Assembly (NCBI GenBank): GCA_030549775.1
Contig: CM060171.1
Span: forward strand, 63,150,360 to 63,214,359
Source: Tamarix chinensis
Lineage: Eukaryota > Streptophyta > Magnoliopsida > Caryophyllales > Tamaricaceae
DNA length: 64,000 nucleotides
Reading direction: 5' to 3'
The notes beneath the pieces were generated by a model, which saw nothing but the letters and a program-made list of their open reading frames with translations, was not told the DNA's origin and ran no database searches. Shown piece after piece: positions 35,022 to 47,097 of this stretch. Position 1 is the stretch's first letter; each line of letters starts with the position of its first letter. The translations under genes were made by a program, and so were the position numbers.

Positions 35022-37544
35022 CCCAATATGTCATAGGTATCTTTATGCACAGATTAACTAACTTCAATATTATAAAAAAAAAAATTATTCAAAATAATTA
35101 AGTAGTGCTATACTCCCTACTTAAATGGTTTCATAATACAAGAGATATAAACATTTGCAAGCCTATCCTAACGATTTGGAAGTTCTATGCAAATATTTAA
35201 ATAAACATTATTATTTTTATAATATTTATTTTTGAGAAAATCTAATTTAATATTATTAATTTCTTAGCATAATTAAATGCATATATGTTACTAAATGAAA
35301 TATTTTTGAGAAGTTCTTTAGCTAGAAGTTAGCAAATAAATTGTGATTAAAAATAATAATAAACAATGCTAGGAAAAAAATAGATATTCAAGGCTCAATA
35401 TAGAAGTTTATAATAAATATTATTTTCTAATAATTAATTGTAATATCTAACAATATGGTTTCACTATTGAAAGGGGAAAATTCATGTAACTATATCGTAA
35501 TGGTGAAAAAAGTAACATAAGAAAGAGAAAAGGAAAATAAAATAAAACAATGAAGCCTCTCACTCCTTCATGTTATGCTATAGGGTCAGTACCTATAAGT
35601 AAGAATGGGATAAAAAAAATGGTGGCTAATAGACTTGAACATTGGGACCCTATACTGTTGCTTAACTTTTTTAAATTCCAAAAAAAAATGAAAAAAATTA
35701 GAAAGGAGGTCCTCTAAATCGGCTGCCCCATGCGGCCACACCACCTACACAATCCCAAAATAGTCACCCAACATTTTTTAATTTTATTCTACTATATGAC
35801 ATAGTTTACAAGAATATTTAAATTTTATGTTTCTAATTCTAACATTCTCTTTTACGAAAAGTATATAAAAGGAATATGTAGTATTATATTAGATTATTTC
35901 AATAGTGGTAGATGATATTTTCTGTAAATTTTAACCCTTTAGTATTAGCAAACTATCAAAACCCAATTGAAAAAGAAAATGAAAGAATCATGAAGTAATC
36001 ACGGAGAAGAAAAATATTAGGAGGGCATATTGATTATTTAATTATCTAAGCTAGTTATATTGAAATATGCTAGTAATTAGCACACTGGTGATGGTATTTA
36101 TCACATTTATTAAAGGATATATATTTGTCGGAGTTATTAAAAATAGAAAGAAAAAAAATTGTTATGTTAATTTTACAATATAGGTTATTTTAGAATTTTA
36201 ATGTCAAACTTTGACTCTAAATGTATATCAAGATATAATAAACTATAGAGTAAAAATATAATAGTTTTATTCATATTTAAAAATACTTTTATAATGTTAT
36301 CTTTTTAAATTTTTTATCAATACATATTAAAGGATATTATTGGTTAATTTTTTTTACAAATTTAAAAAATGGCCTACATAATAATTTTTAGAAAGAGCCT
36401 ATTATAAAAATGATTGAGTACTTAATAATACCAATAGCCTATGTATGCAATATGTTCTAACAATTATCCTATTTTAAGAACAAGAAGAAAATAAATGGAA
36501 GTTTTGACATATGTAAGGGCCCACGTTACACATATTGGAAATAACGATAATTCAATATTTTTCAAATGTGGATTTCTTGTGTGTGTGTATGTGTATATAT
36601 ATTAGTACGTATAATCTTATGAGATATTTTTTGGTAAACAATGGTACTAATTTTCTTACCATGTGTAAGGTAAATTGTAGTGCAAAAACATTATACTTGG
36701 CCACATAATAACGCCACAAATTTGCATCATTTTTTATTTTCTTTTCTTTTTTGATAGGAACATAAATGTATCATAGGGATGTCTATGTCACCTTCTTTCA
36801 AAAATAGCTTCATCGCTGTGGGCCCAAAAATATGCTTTGTTTGGTGGGCTGAGTGTGAGGATAAGATTCTTCCTCACAACAAATTCTTTGTTCTCAACAT
36901 GAGTGTATATGGAACATATTCTTTTTATATAAGACAAGAGGCATCAATGTGATATTGGTTTAAAAGTTATGATCAGGATATGTATATATTAGGTCACAAT
37001 TTATATAGTATATCTTGAACACCTTGCAATGTACTTTTAGCATTACTATTTATAATGATAACATATTGCACCATAATTAAAATTGATCAAAATCTTCATC
37101 AGTCATCACCGCACTCGTCAATTATCTAACCCTTCTTCTATCTTCTTCTTTCGTTGTTTTCCTTCTCCTTCACTTTAATCGCAATTACAAAACCTTCTAA
37201 TTCAATAACTTCCATACAAATACAATTCGACGTTAATGAATGAATGAAAGATTTAGCTGATTTCATAAGAAGATTTTGACCTTCCTTCCTTCTTCTTCAA
37301 GTGAGTCTATCTTGAAAGAGCTTAGGTATTGTTCTCTAGAGAAAACATTGTGATTTCTCTTTAGAATCTATTTGATCTATGTGAAGATCAAAATTCCAAT
37401 CGAGCATTTGGTTTGAAGATGAATACACATTCAAATCCTACCTCTTCTTTGAAAAATATTCTTCTTTAAAGAATGAAGCAAAAATGTCAAGCATTGTGAA
37501 GGATAATTCATCCATTGTCTTCCACATCACAAATTTAATTGAAT
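35022..37544. other. AT-rich stretch without recognisable gene
   Basis: I see no coding motif over 2.5 kb. Near 35113 TACTCCCTACTTAAATGG looks like a Stowaway left end, but no partner end is visible. The 36750-36900 part is less AT-rich, with GTGGGCCCAAAAATATG. A TTCTTCTT-rich stretch at 37130-37300 lies just before the gypsy remnant. Confidence 0.4.
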
Positions 37545-37985
37545 CTAAATAAAAATCCATCTTGTGATGCATAATTACTATGATATCCAATTTCTTTACA
37601 TGCTTTATATTCCTCAATAAAATCTTCTTCTTTAGGATACAATTCTTTTAACATTTCAAAACCTAACAATTCAGCATCTAATATGACAAGCAATGTAGAC
37701 CTCCAAGAAAGAGCATTGGCTAATATATTTTATTTTCCATCTAATTATTTGACAGAAAACATAAAGGATTAGAAGAAGTTTACCCATTTCGCATGTCTAG
37801 GAATAAGTTTCTTTTGACCATGTAAGTATTTCTAGCTCTCATGATCAGAATCTAATACAAAGGGTTTAGGTCTCAAATAATTACTCCATGTCTCTAAGTA
37901 ATTTATGATGGAAAAGAATTCATTTTCATATATCTAATAATTTAATTTAGTACAATTTAATTTTCACTAAAGTATGCAACAGGTA
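37545..37985 (-). pseudogene. Gypsy A RNase H and linker remnant
   Basis: From 37985 downward the frames give KKIPVAYFSEN, LETWSNYLRPKPFVLDSDHE, GQKKLIPRHAKWVNFF and LLVILDAELLGFEMLKELYP, the RNase H sequence of plant Ty3/gypsy polyproteins (PVAYFSEKL, DHESLK, RHAKWVEF). It ends with ACKEIGYHSNYASQDGFLF, the segment before the integrase zinc finger, and is then truncated. The reverse transcriptase is missing: RNase H follows directly after KKAKEL of the pre-RT segment at about 38000. Confidence 0.8.
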
Positions 37986-38005
37986 TTTTCTTCGTGTATT
38001 TATCT

Positions 38006-38583
38006 TTACAATTCCTTAGCCTTTTTTGGATTACATCTATAAGCATGTTTATTAGTTAGAGGCATTCTAAGAATTAAACCTATATCATGCGCTATACCTC
38101 TAATAAATGGTAGTCCAAGAGGTAAGTCATCAGGAAATACATTGTTATATTTATCAAGTAACCTAGTAAGATTTGAAATTTTAGAATTTTCTCTCCAAAT
38201 TGAGATTCTCTTACCACTAAAACATAGCAAATACCCCCTTTCTCAATGCAATTAATCATATCTTTTTTATGTAAGAATAAACTCTTTTTAGTCTCGATAA
38301 GTTACATATAATCACATTGACATGGTTTCAATTTATACTTATTTTTATCTTTAAGCACAACATATTCATTAGTCACTCCATCATGGATTGCATTTCCATC
38401 ATATTGCCATGGCCTTCCTAGTAATATACCACAAACATCCATAGGCAATACATCAAACAATACTTCATCATGATAATCACTAATACAAAAAGTAATTAGG
38501 GTTTGCTTATTTACTTTAGCACCTTTGTCCTTATTTAGCCATTGTAATGAATATGGTTTAAGAATATTAGTATTCACTAACAC
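38006..38583 (-). pseudogene. Gypsy A protease and pre-RT remnant
   Basis: One frame (38583-38302) gives PYSLQWLNKDKGAKVNKQTL and then LPMDVCGILLGRPWQYDGNA, the conserved region of plant gypsy polyproteins after the aspartic protease (PYKLQWLN, PMD.C.LLLGRPWQYD, HDG..N.Y). A second frame (38230-38006) gives LTRLLDKYNNVFPDDLPLGL and HAYRCNPKKAKEL, the stretch just before the RT (FP.DLP.GLPP.RGIEH.I, YR.NP.E..EL). Frame changes and stops separate the two. Confidence 0.85.
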
Positions 38584-38829
38584 TAGCTATTTAACCATAA
38601 TTTCATGAGCAACATTAGAACATGAAACACTATCAATAATGATTCTACAAACCTTATCACTAATTCTACACTTAGTTTTAAAAATTTTATCCCTCTATGC
38701 AGATGGATTATTAGGTTGCATTAGTAATACCCATTGAAGTAAAAAACAAAGGATACCATACTCTTCATACATACTCAAGGTATCATCATTGGATTCAATT
38801 CTAGGTCATCATTTTCATCACATGGTTCC

Positions 38830-39948
38830 ACATCTTCTATTTTATTTAAGGTCAAAACTCTTTTATTAGGAAATTATCTACCAAAATGACCATATCCCTT
38901 ATATTTAAAACATTTCTTAGTAGAAATTTAATTCACCTTACTTTATACCTTTTTCAACTTGATTAGGGCTGATTTTTTTATCATTAGTCAAAGATTCATG
39001 TGTCCCATATTTTGAAGTCGATACATTTGAATAGTATTTGGTTTAAGTAGAAATCAAAGCACTTGTTTTAGCATAGGCTTTGGTATACGTAGTTTATCTT
39101 TCACATTTTAAAGCCAATTTAGTGGAATAATCGAGAGAATCATAGGAAAACATTTCAACTTTATTTCTAATCAAGTTATTAATTCCACAAAAGTATCTAG
39201 CACATTTTTGTTCCTTTCTTTCTTACATGTCACACAAGAGTGCTAGTCTTTCAAATTTCCAAGTGTATTCCTATAAATTATTTAGGCCTTACCTAATAGT
39301 ATTCAATCTAATATGAATCAATTGTTCATACTCTCTATGGAAAAATTTCTTTCTTAGGTGTTTTTTCAATTTCTCCTAAGACTCAATTTTACTTTTTTCT
39401 TGTCTTTCACTAGTTCTCTTAAGATTATCATACAAAACCCTAAAAAACTTTTTAAATTTGATAGTTTCTAACTTAAATCTATGTTTATACTCATAATTTA
39501 CAAATTTAAAGATAGCTTTGATTTCATGCAACCACTTAAAAAACAATTCTACATCTAATTCACCATAGAATTTAGGGAGATTGAGTTTGATACCTTTATC
39601 TTCCATATGATTATACCTTGGTAGGTAATTTTCATGTCATCAACGCTTTTGGCTGAAATAATTGGAGCCATTATCAGTTTCTTTCTCTTTATACTCCATA
39701 CAGTTGTTGAGTTATCCACCTCGTACTTGGATTACCCTCCTCACCATGCCTTCTACTCAGTCATATGTGGCCTCCATGGTATTTTGCATGTGTTAGAGTG
39801 TCTCTTGGTTAGTTAATCTTGTCTTCAACCTTTGAAGTTGGCTTTGAGTGTAAGTAAGTTTATGAATTTATGTGTTAGTACAATGCACACTTTCTTCAAG
39901 TTGTTGAAGAGGGTGAAACATTGCTTTTATAGATACTTCTTCACCCAT
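38830..39948 (-). pseudogene. Gypsy A gag remnant
   Basis: A start codon at 39948 (MGEEVSIKAMFHPLQQLEES) opens a degenerate gag. The retrotransposon gag domain (39606-39376) reads LNLPKFYGELDVELFFKWLH and FRVLYDNLKRTSERQEKSK, matching LPEFDGKL....F.DWLH and WW.NLK..RER..K. EYTWKFERLALL lies near 39260 and a zinc-knuckle remnant CFKYKGYGHF near 38920-38890, with the second cysteine changed to tyrosine. Several stops and frameshifts are present. Confidence 0.8.
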
Positions 39949-40118
39949 AACAACCTTTCTTGATGAAATTTGATTAAACAACTTGTGCTTAATGTAGTTT
40001 TTAATTTATTGATGAACTCTTTATGAAATGTCATGAATCTTGGAACCTTATTGGGTGTGGAAATGGAGTATTAATGGAAAATAAATAGTTGGATACAGTA
40101 CTACCAATTTGGGAGGAA

Positions 40119-40130
40119 TCTTGATACCTA
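40119..40130 (-). promoter_or_regulatory. Possible tRNA-Met primer-binding site
   Basis: The - strand reads TAGGTATCAAGA, close to the TGGTATCAGAGC primer site complementary to initiator tRNA-Met. It lies between the LTR and gag, where a primer site is expected. The preceding LTR sequence does not end in the usual TTACA, so the LTR 3' end is probably deleted. Confidence 0.4.
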
Positions 40131-41434
40131 AGTGAGGGGGATTGGAATGGTGGTGGTGGTGAAGCCAGAGGCGGTGGCACAAACTGTAGTACTATGGTGG
40201 CCGAAAGTGGTGGAAGGAGGATAAAGGACGAGGAGAGGGAGGAAAGGGAAAAGGAGGGTAGGGGAGGTAGCGGAAGGTCTGCAGGGAAATTTAGGAGGTG
40301 GAAGAGGTGGTGGTTGCGGTAAGAGTGGTGGCAAACGGTGGTGCGAAAGGTGGAAGAGGTGGAAGTGTGGCTGCTCGAGAAGGAAACTTTGCATGGTCGG
40401 GGTGCCTCGTGCAAGGCAAATCGAGGGTGGAGGGGGCGTAGTTTGGTAGAGGATGATGTAGGGAGTAGGTGGCTTGAGCGGTTGCATTGAGGGATAGCGG
40501 CAGCAAGGGCGTCTGATCAGGCGGTGGCTCACGGGAAGAATTTTCTAGGTTGCGGGAAAGAGCTTCAACCGAAGGCTAGTTATAGGGTATTTATAGGGCC
40601 AATGAAGGGGGATAAGGTCCAAGAGGAAATGGGATAATAGGCGCAGGTAGGTTAGGGCACACCGGCCAGCGATGGTAGGATGGCAGAAGCTGCCATGGTT
40701 GGCTATGATTGGCCAGGGAGAAAGAGAATGGCACGTGAAAAGGGAGGGAGGTTGGTTGGGTCAAAACATCAAGTGAGTTGGTAGAAAAGAAAGGGAAATG
40801 TTGGCCTTTCAGTGGCGTGGTCAGCGGTAAAAGTCCAGGCGCAGGTAGGGGAGGGAGTTACAGGTCGACGGGGGAGGAAGAAGAAGGAGAGGAGTGGATT
40901 GGGCGGTTCGGGAAAAGAAGAGAAAGAAAGAAAAGGAGGTGGGCTGGTCGACGGCTGGGGAAAAAAAGATGAAATATGGCATATAAACCTAGGCTGCACC
41001 GAAGGAGAAAAGGGAGGAGGGTTCTTGGGCTGCGAGGGAGACAAGCCCAAACTGGGAAGAAGAGAAAGAAAAAGAAGAGAGGAGAAAAAGAAACAAAAAG
41101 CAAAAAGAAGGAAAAGAAAAAGAAAAGAAAAGAAAAGAAAAAGGAAAAGGAAAAATAGGTTGGTTGGGGTATTTAGATTTTTTTTAATATTTTAATAAAA
41201 TAATAATTAAATTCTCTTTTTAGGTTAATTTAGAATTTTTGAAAAAAAAATTCAAAGTTCATTTTAATTAGCAAAACCCTCTAATATTCTCCAACTAAAT
41301 TATTTATAAATTTCCTATTGATTTGGCCCTATTTAATCCCTCTTATTTTAATAAAATAATTAATTTAATTAAATTTCCTAATAAATTCTTAATTATCTAA
41401 AATTCTTAAAATTAAGGTTTTATGGTATTTTACA
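40131..41434 (-). mobile_element. LTR of gypsy A
   Basis: On the - strand it starts TGTAAAATACCATAAAACC, then an AT-rich U3 with AGGGCCAAATCAATAGG (matched at 61350 in the rightmost LTR), a pyrimidine tract, a TATA box at 40595-40589, and a C-rich leader. Frames across the leader give PYIILYQTTPPPPS, similar to PYIILYPT at about 62320 in the other LTR. The homology with 61130-62700 covers almost the full length. The R/U5 end is short compared with the 3.7-kb solo LTR, so an internal deletion is likely. Confidence 0.75.
40589..40595 (-). promoter_or_regulatory. Putative LTR TATA box
   Basis: The - strand context is GGCCCTATAAATACCC, downstream of the pyrimidine tract, as in the related LTRs. 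Confidence 0.5.
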
Positions 41435-41690
41435 TAACTTATGACACACGAAATCATAAATAGATTGACATCTTTATGTTCACTAATATTATTAAACTTC
41501 TCCTTATAAATATGTTATATACCTGAAATAGTTACTGAAAGTACATTTGTTAAGGTTTGTCACATTATCAATACTATCATCAAATATAAATAATGTAATA
41601 GGCTCCATGACCAAGTATGCCAAATCTTCATTATCTTGAGAATTCATAGATGCTTCTGCATCATCCACCCTAAAATAGTGTTACTTACTT
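41435..41690 (-). pseudogene. 3' internal tail of a gypsy copy
   Basis: Aligns with 58097-58330 of gypsy B: ATAACTTATGACACACGAAA against ATAACTTATAACACATGAAA, later AGTATGTCAAATC-type words, and a terminal CATC(C/A)-rich stretch where element B encodes the end of integrase. It is the post-integrase tail just outside an LTR. Homology stops at about 41690, where an unrelated LTR remnant begins. Confidence 0.65.
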
Positions 41691-43459
41691 TCTTACATGA
41701 TGTGCCCATGCATTTGTGCCTCATATTTTCTTTGCACCTTCCTTGACCATCCTTGTAGCAATTCAAGCTAGCAGCCACCACCGCACCATTCCTCTTCTCC
41801 TTACAACATTATCTAATGCCCCTCATCCAACCTCCACCTAGCCTAGCCTAACACCAACCACTGCCACAACCCTCTCATTCCTTATTTCAACTCCCCTCGA
41901 TGTTTTTTTTTCTTTCTACATCAACTTCCATTGTTGCCCCTGCCTTTCAATTTCACCCTCCACTAGTGCCCCATTCTTAGCCATGTCATAACCTTATGCT
42001 ACCACCCCCATCCAGCATGAGTTGCCCTCGCCACCACCAATCTTTCCAACCCTTGCCACACCTCCCTCAACCACCCTCTTTATACTAGTTGTGCCCCAAT
42101 TGTTTCCCTTTCCTCTATTCAATGCAGCTTAGGCCAACCACTATCCATTTCCCACACTCTTCATCACACTAGCTGCCCTCACCAACCATCGCCATTGTAG
42201 CTATCACCACCACTCTATCCACCACCGTATGCCTATCCTCTAAAGTCACATGCAACCACACACTACCCATGTAGCATGAGTTTGGCCTTTTAGCCTTTAT
42301 AAAACTTACAAGTATTTTAATAAAAAAATTTGATAAATATTTCAATAAAAAATATTATTTTATGAGTTAAATATTAATATGATTAATATGATTTTATTTT
42401 TAAGTAAAAGAGTTTGAATTGTGGAGGATACTAATTTTAATAGGTTACCTATATTTGTTTTTTGCATTTATTAAAAATTAGGTAACTCTTATACTTTACT
42501 AAAATATTAGATATCATATGATAGCATATTAGGGTTTTGATATATGAACTATGTTAAGTATCTTTGCTATATTGTAATCGATATACTTTACTAAATGTTA
42601 GACATCACATGATTGCACATTAGGGTTTTGATGCATAATTCAAGTATAGCATGTTTAAATGGTTTTAATGTTGGGAATAAATTATGTATGATATCTACGT
42701 GTAATATTATAGCTTGAGCATGCTTGGGAGTATTTCGATATTTTTATTATCAATATGTTCCCTAAGGAAATTTTGGTCTTTTTAATTGTACCATATGATT
42801 TATTCTATTAAGCATGCCTAATTTGTATTATTTCTTATAGAGTAGGGGAATATGTAATTATGGATAAATTAAATATGCAAGCTAGATTTTTACATGTTAT
42901 ATCATGTGCAAGGGTAAAATGGTCATTTAAATTTTTTGGTAACTTAATTTCATGCTAAATAATTTAAGTAGTATCTTTTAGAATTTTCATGATAAATTAA
43001 TAAATGGGATGGAATTTGTATTTAAATAAATGATAGTGTGCTAACTATAGTTTTAAGGGTATTTTGGTCATTTTCAACCTAATGCTCCCAAACATGAACA
43101 ATTAAACCTATGATGGCCTTAGTAGATTTCTAATGTTGGCTTGATTATAATTACTGAGAATGATTGAAAAGTGAGTAAAATGGTTAAGTATGGAAATATA
43201 AATTCTTATTGTATTATGTAATATCTATGATCACCACAATAAAAATACTAATATTAAAGTGAAAGCCTTGATATTGGGAATGGTAGCTCTTTAGGGCTCG
43301 CTATTCTAAATACACGGTTTGGCCCATTGTTGATTATGGATTTTTTCTATTCTGCATTAGTGCCCTAGTCAAGCTCTATATCTTATTCTATTTAGCTCTA
43401 CGAACTTATTGAGAATACACATACTTATGAATTAGGTATCATTGTTAGGAGGGTAGCTT

Positions 43460-43578
43460 GTTACCTTTATGTGCTAATGCGACCAGGGTACCTTAGTATC
43501 CTGAGATTGATAGTTGGTATGATATTGTGTTGCCTTAATGTACCAGTATGACTAGATAACCTTAGTGTCTCTTAATTG
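43460..43578 (+). repeat. 69-bp tandem duplication
   Basis: GTTACCTTTATGTGCTAATG at 43460 and GTTGCCTTAATGTACCAGTA at 43529 begin two copies that stay alignable for about 50 bp each. Confidence 0.55.
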
Positions 43579-43631
43579 ACATGATCTATCCTTGAGTAAA
43601 TAGAAATAGAAATGATCAGTGTTCAATTAAA

Positions 43632-43825
43632 ATGACTATTGGATTAGTTTGGTAATAGCCTTTATGTTTAATTGTGGATTGGTAGTAGCTTTTGTACCTA
43701 CATGAGATTTGGTAGCAGCCTTTTTTCTTACTTATGGATTGGTAGTAGCTTCCTGAATACCTAGGGTTTGGCAGTAGCTTCATGCATACTTGTGGTTTGA
43801 TATTAGTCTTAATGTCGACGTATGC
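43632..43825 (+). repeat. Minisatellite, ~30-bp unit, about six copies
   Basis: The core TGGATTGGTAGTAGCTT recurs with small changes (TTGGTAATAGCC, TTTGGTAGCAGCC, TTTGGCAGTAGCTT, TTTGATATTAGTC) at a step of roughly 30 bp. Confidence 0.7.
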
Positions 43826-44963
43826 TTAGTATTATGCCTTTGAGCTCTACCTGTGATGTATGGATATTATTGTGTTAACATTAAGATATGAGATATATGG
43901 TGAAGTAAATGGTTATTAATTTGAGATTGATTCTAATCATTTTTTAGAGAGCATCCCTTAGATTTTTGGTTAGTAAGTTTTAGTATGTTCTAAATGAATG
44001 GGTATGAGTAGTATATGGATTGGTGATATTTGTTTATCTAAATTAATTATTGTATTTTGATAATCACGTGCCTTTCAATGTTTTATATCATGCATTGTTG
44101 TGATGCCTTATATGTGTTCCATAAAAGCTTTCCATATTAGTCTTGTACAATGGATTATTCAATATCATTGCATTGAATGGTTCCTTTTCGTGGACCCATA
44201 CCTATCCAATGGGCAGTGGTCGTTACAAGTTAGCTTGTGAGATCATTCAAAGGCTAGTAGTTTGGATTTAGAGTTAGGATTAACTAGTATCCTTTTTAGT
44301 ATCTTTCATCAAGTTGTTCTTGGACTCTTATGTCTTCTTTTATTTTTCCTCATTTGAGTTTTGTAACCGCGGATGTTGTTCATATTCAGATAGAGAATCA
44401 TTTGTTTGTTATAAAATCATCTATTTGTTATATCTACTCTTATTCTTATAAATGTGTTATTAATTTAAGAGAAGCAATGATTTTAGCCTTAGCATTTGAT
44501 ATAAGAATGGTAAAGGAAATTGGACTTGTACCAAGTGTTGCGGTAACACCTTATATTTTTATTATTGTAGATTATTCAATTGATTCTTTAAATAAATTCC
44601 ATTACTAAAAATGGGATTTTTATAGTGTATTTTTCTTTAATTTGAGGTCATTTTTTAATATTACAAAGAATCAATCTTAGGTTTTATATGTGCTTAGAGA
44701 ACCGAGACGTTTTCAGTAAGGATATATGTAATAACTAGGGATTTTATATGCAATGTGTAAATTTATACGATAACCAATGTTTTATATAACTATATGGATA
44801 ATGTCATGATGAAAATGCCATTTTATAATATGTTGTGTTTAATTGTGTTAAAATGAATAATACTTGAACACATGTGATTATGAGTATCATTTAATTAATA
44901 TTGTGTAGTAAGTTGACTAGTTTGCATAAATCAATATCTAAATTAGGCTATGATGCATGATTC

Positions 44964-44966
<3 letters not shown>

Positions 44967-45050
<84 letters not shown>
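44967..45050. repeat. (TG)42 microsatellite
   Basis: An 84-bp uninterrupted TG run. Its purity suggests recent expansion or polymorphism. Confidence 0.95.
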
Positions 45051-45051
<1 letters not shown>

Positions 45052-45292
45052 AAATTTATGTATATTTGTATTTAATTATTTCATGAGGATATGTGATGAA
45101 TGAGGATGAAAATCTATCAACTTGTGACTCATAGGTTTTTTTGTGAAAATATAGAGTGTTTGGTATTTTAATGTGTTAATTGGTTTAAAATGTGATAATT
45201 ATATCATGTGGAATACTTTGAGTATTTAAAAGTGGTATAAACCAAATAATATGAAAATACAACCTAAATTGGGAATAGTGACCCTAGAGGCA

Positions 45293-45540
45293 CACTAGTA
45301 TAGAATAGTCAATTAATAACGGTATATAATGATGGTTTGAACAAAACCATTTATAAATATGTAAAAAAAAATCATGGGAATATGGAGCAACTTTAAAGAA
45401 TAGTTCTATATAGGAAATGTTAATAAAATTAAGGGAAAAAATGCCTCCCTTAGTTTGATAAGGTCATAAATATAACCGTTATCACAAGAAAAATTGTGCC
45501 ATTTTTTTAATAATGGTTATATTTATAACGGTTATTAAAA
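45293..45540 (+). repeat. Possible left subterminal region of CACTA-4
   Basis: CACTAGTATAG resembles CACTAG-type termini. TAACGGTATATAATGATGGTT, TATAACCGTTATCAC and TTATAACGGTTATTA recur in inverted orientation. No partner end was found. Confidence 0.4.
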
Positions 45541-47080
45541 TATTGATATTTTATTTTTCATTCTTTCCCTCTTACTAAAGTATGTATATTTCATGTTTTT
45601 TTATTGTATCTTGTTATCTCTTACTCTCACTCATTTCTTTTGTCGATGGTTCTCCTCCTTTTTCCAATCGACGGATGCCATGCCTTACTCTTTCATGTGA
45701 ATCACAGCTTTCCTCCTCCTATCATCTTCATCATTTTTTTTTTGTTTCATGCTTTTAGCCAAGGTTGAGCCCACTGTTAGCTTATGCTCCCTCTCTCCTG
45801 TCACTTGTCTATTGCCATTTGTTGCTCATTGTTAAAAAAGCGTCCATCAATGTCTTGCTTCGACATGACTGTTCTTATTTTCTCCACCTTGGGAGATTTT
45901 CATATTTAGCTAGGTATATTTATTTCCTTTTACTTTCATTATAAATATATTCATGCATAGTATTTAGTTGGTAATGCGTGTGTTCTTATTTGTACGGTAA
46001 ATGTTTGCCTCTAATGTGTGTTATTATGCTTTTTGGTTGTAGGTTGGATCTCTCTCTATATAAATATATACATCCATGGTTTTAGGTTTATGCCTTTGAT
46101 ATTAAAAAAATACTAGAAATATATGCATACATGTTGGTATAATATATTGCTAAAAAATATTACATAACTTATGTAATTACTTGCTGATAAAATACTACTA
46201 CTTATATGGTGTGGATGTGTCTCTGATGAATTTTTCCTATAAAAGTTAATTAATTTTATGGTCGATATCTTATTAATGCACGTGGGTATGTTGTTAGGTT
46301 AACATAATATTTTGTGAAGATATTGTATTATTTATTTATGATTAATTAGGCTATAGAATATACATATTTTATTATTTAAAAGAGTTAGACAATAATCTTA
46401 ATGACATGATTTAGTGGTTGTTCTATTTTACAGGTAGTGAGATGTCACACTTAACTATTATTTACATACCTCCACCATATTTGTACATGGAAAATTATGT
46501 GGATTTTTGGGGTCAAGTGATATGGTTATACGAGGAGCTATGTTGCCTGCTCATAAGCGGGTTGTATTTTAATATGTTCCATTTTAGATCATATTACTTG
46601 ATGTTGACCCTACCTCATATTGAGCCATGGTCAAGGGATTTAGCTATATATTTTCACTTGTTTGTCCACAGTATCGATGCAACACACTCAAGATTTATTG
46701 AGGATGAGGTGTTTGTGAGGGATCATGATCAAATAGCTAGAGAGCTAATGGTGATAGATGATGAGTAGAGGTTTCATCATAGCTTACCACTGAGTAATCT
46801 CTATATTTACCCTAGAGCATTGTCACTAGACTCTTTGTTGATGATGTGAGGGATCATATAACATATCGAGATGGGTGGACTCTAAGAGTGACGAGTTCTA
46901 GTTGGCCTAGGCAAGGCTACTGACAGATTTTATAGTATGGTTAGGGGTGTTCTTAGTTAGATGCTTGGGTTGTGGAAACCTTTCGATGTATATATTACTA
47001 CTATTACCTTTGGTTTCTTCTTAGGTTTTGGGCCTTTTTTTAATCATGTAATATGTATTTACTTTTAAATTTACAACCCT
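45541..47080 (+). other. 5' region of CACTA-4 with one unassigned coding-like block
   Basis: At 45600-45900 is a TC-rich, less AT-rich stretch that may be promoter or 5' leader. An open frame at 46418-46768 begins right after a TTTTACAG acceptor-like site and reads SHLTIIYIPPPYLYMENYVD early and RFIEDEVFVRDHDQIARELM near its end. The second part looks protein-like rather than random, but I do not recognise a family. It could be an upstream exon of the element. The rest shows nothing recognisable. Confidence 0.3.
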
Positions 47081-47097
47081 AGTATAAATATTTGATA

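Larger units (their letters stand above)
37545..41690 (-). mobile_element. Ty3/gypsy remnant A, LTR flanked by internal parts of two copies
   Basis: Read on the - strand the order is: the last ~250 bp of an internal domain (41690-41435), one LTR (41434-40131), a primer-site-like word (40130-40119), gag (39948-38830), protease and pre-RT (38583-38006), then RNase H and the start of the integrase linker (37985-37545). A single complete element would have its 3' internal end at the other side. This arrangement is expected if two tandem copies shared an LTR and both outer parts were lost. The 41435-41690 stretch aligns with 58097-58330 of element B. Confidence 0.7.
41700..44550 (+). mobile_element. 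Truncated LTR-like remnant (leader and U5 part)
   Basis: Begins in a C-rich, TATA-less leader-like stretch (41700-42290), changes to AT-rich DNA with an AGGGTATTTTGGTCATTTTC word (43056), and contains two local repeats (43460-43578, 43632-43825). GGACCCATACCTATCCAATG lies near 44195, and the remnant ends near GCGGTAACACC. This is the downstream half of a long gypsy-type LTR by composition and layout. The open frame at 44330-44608 matches nothing I know. No U3 or target duplication was found. Confidence 0.45.

Noticed and set aside
40031..41195. Open frames on both strands in the purine-rich region
   Set aside because: Composition artefacts of the inverted LTR A tract. The apparent similarity to frames near 62300-62700 reflects LTR homology, not a protein.
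45293..45303. CACTAGTATAG as a proven CACTA-4 terminus
   Set aside because: No matching right terminus or target duplication was found, so it is kept only as a tentative edge.
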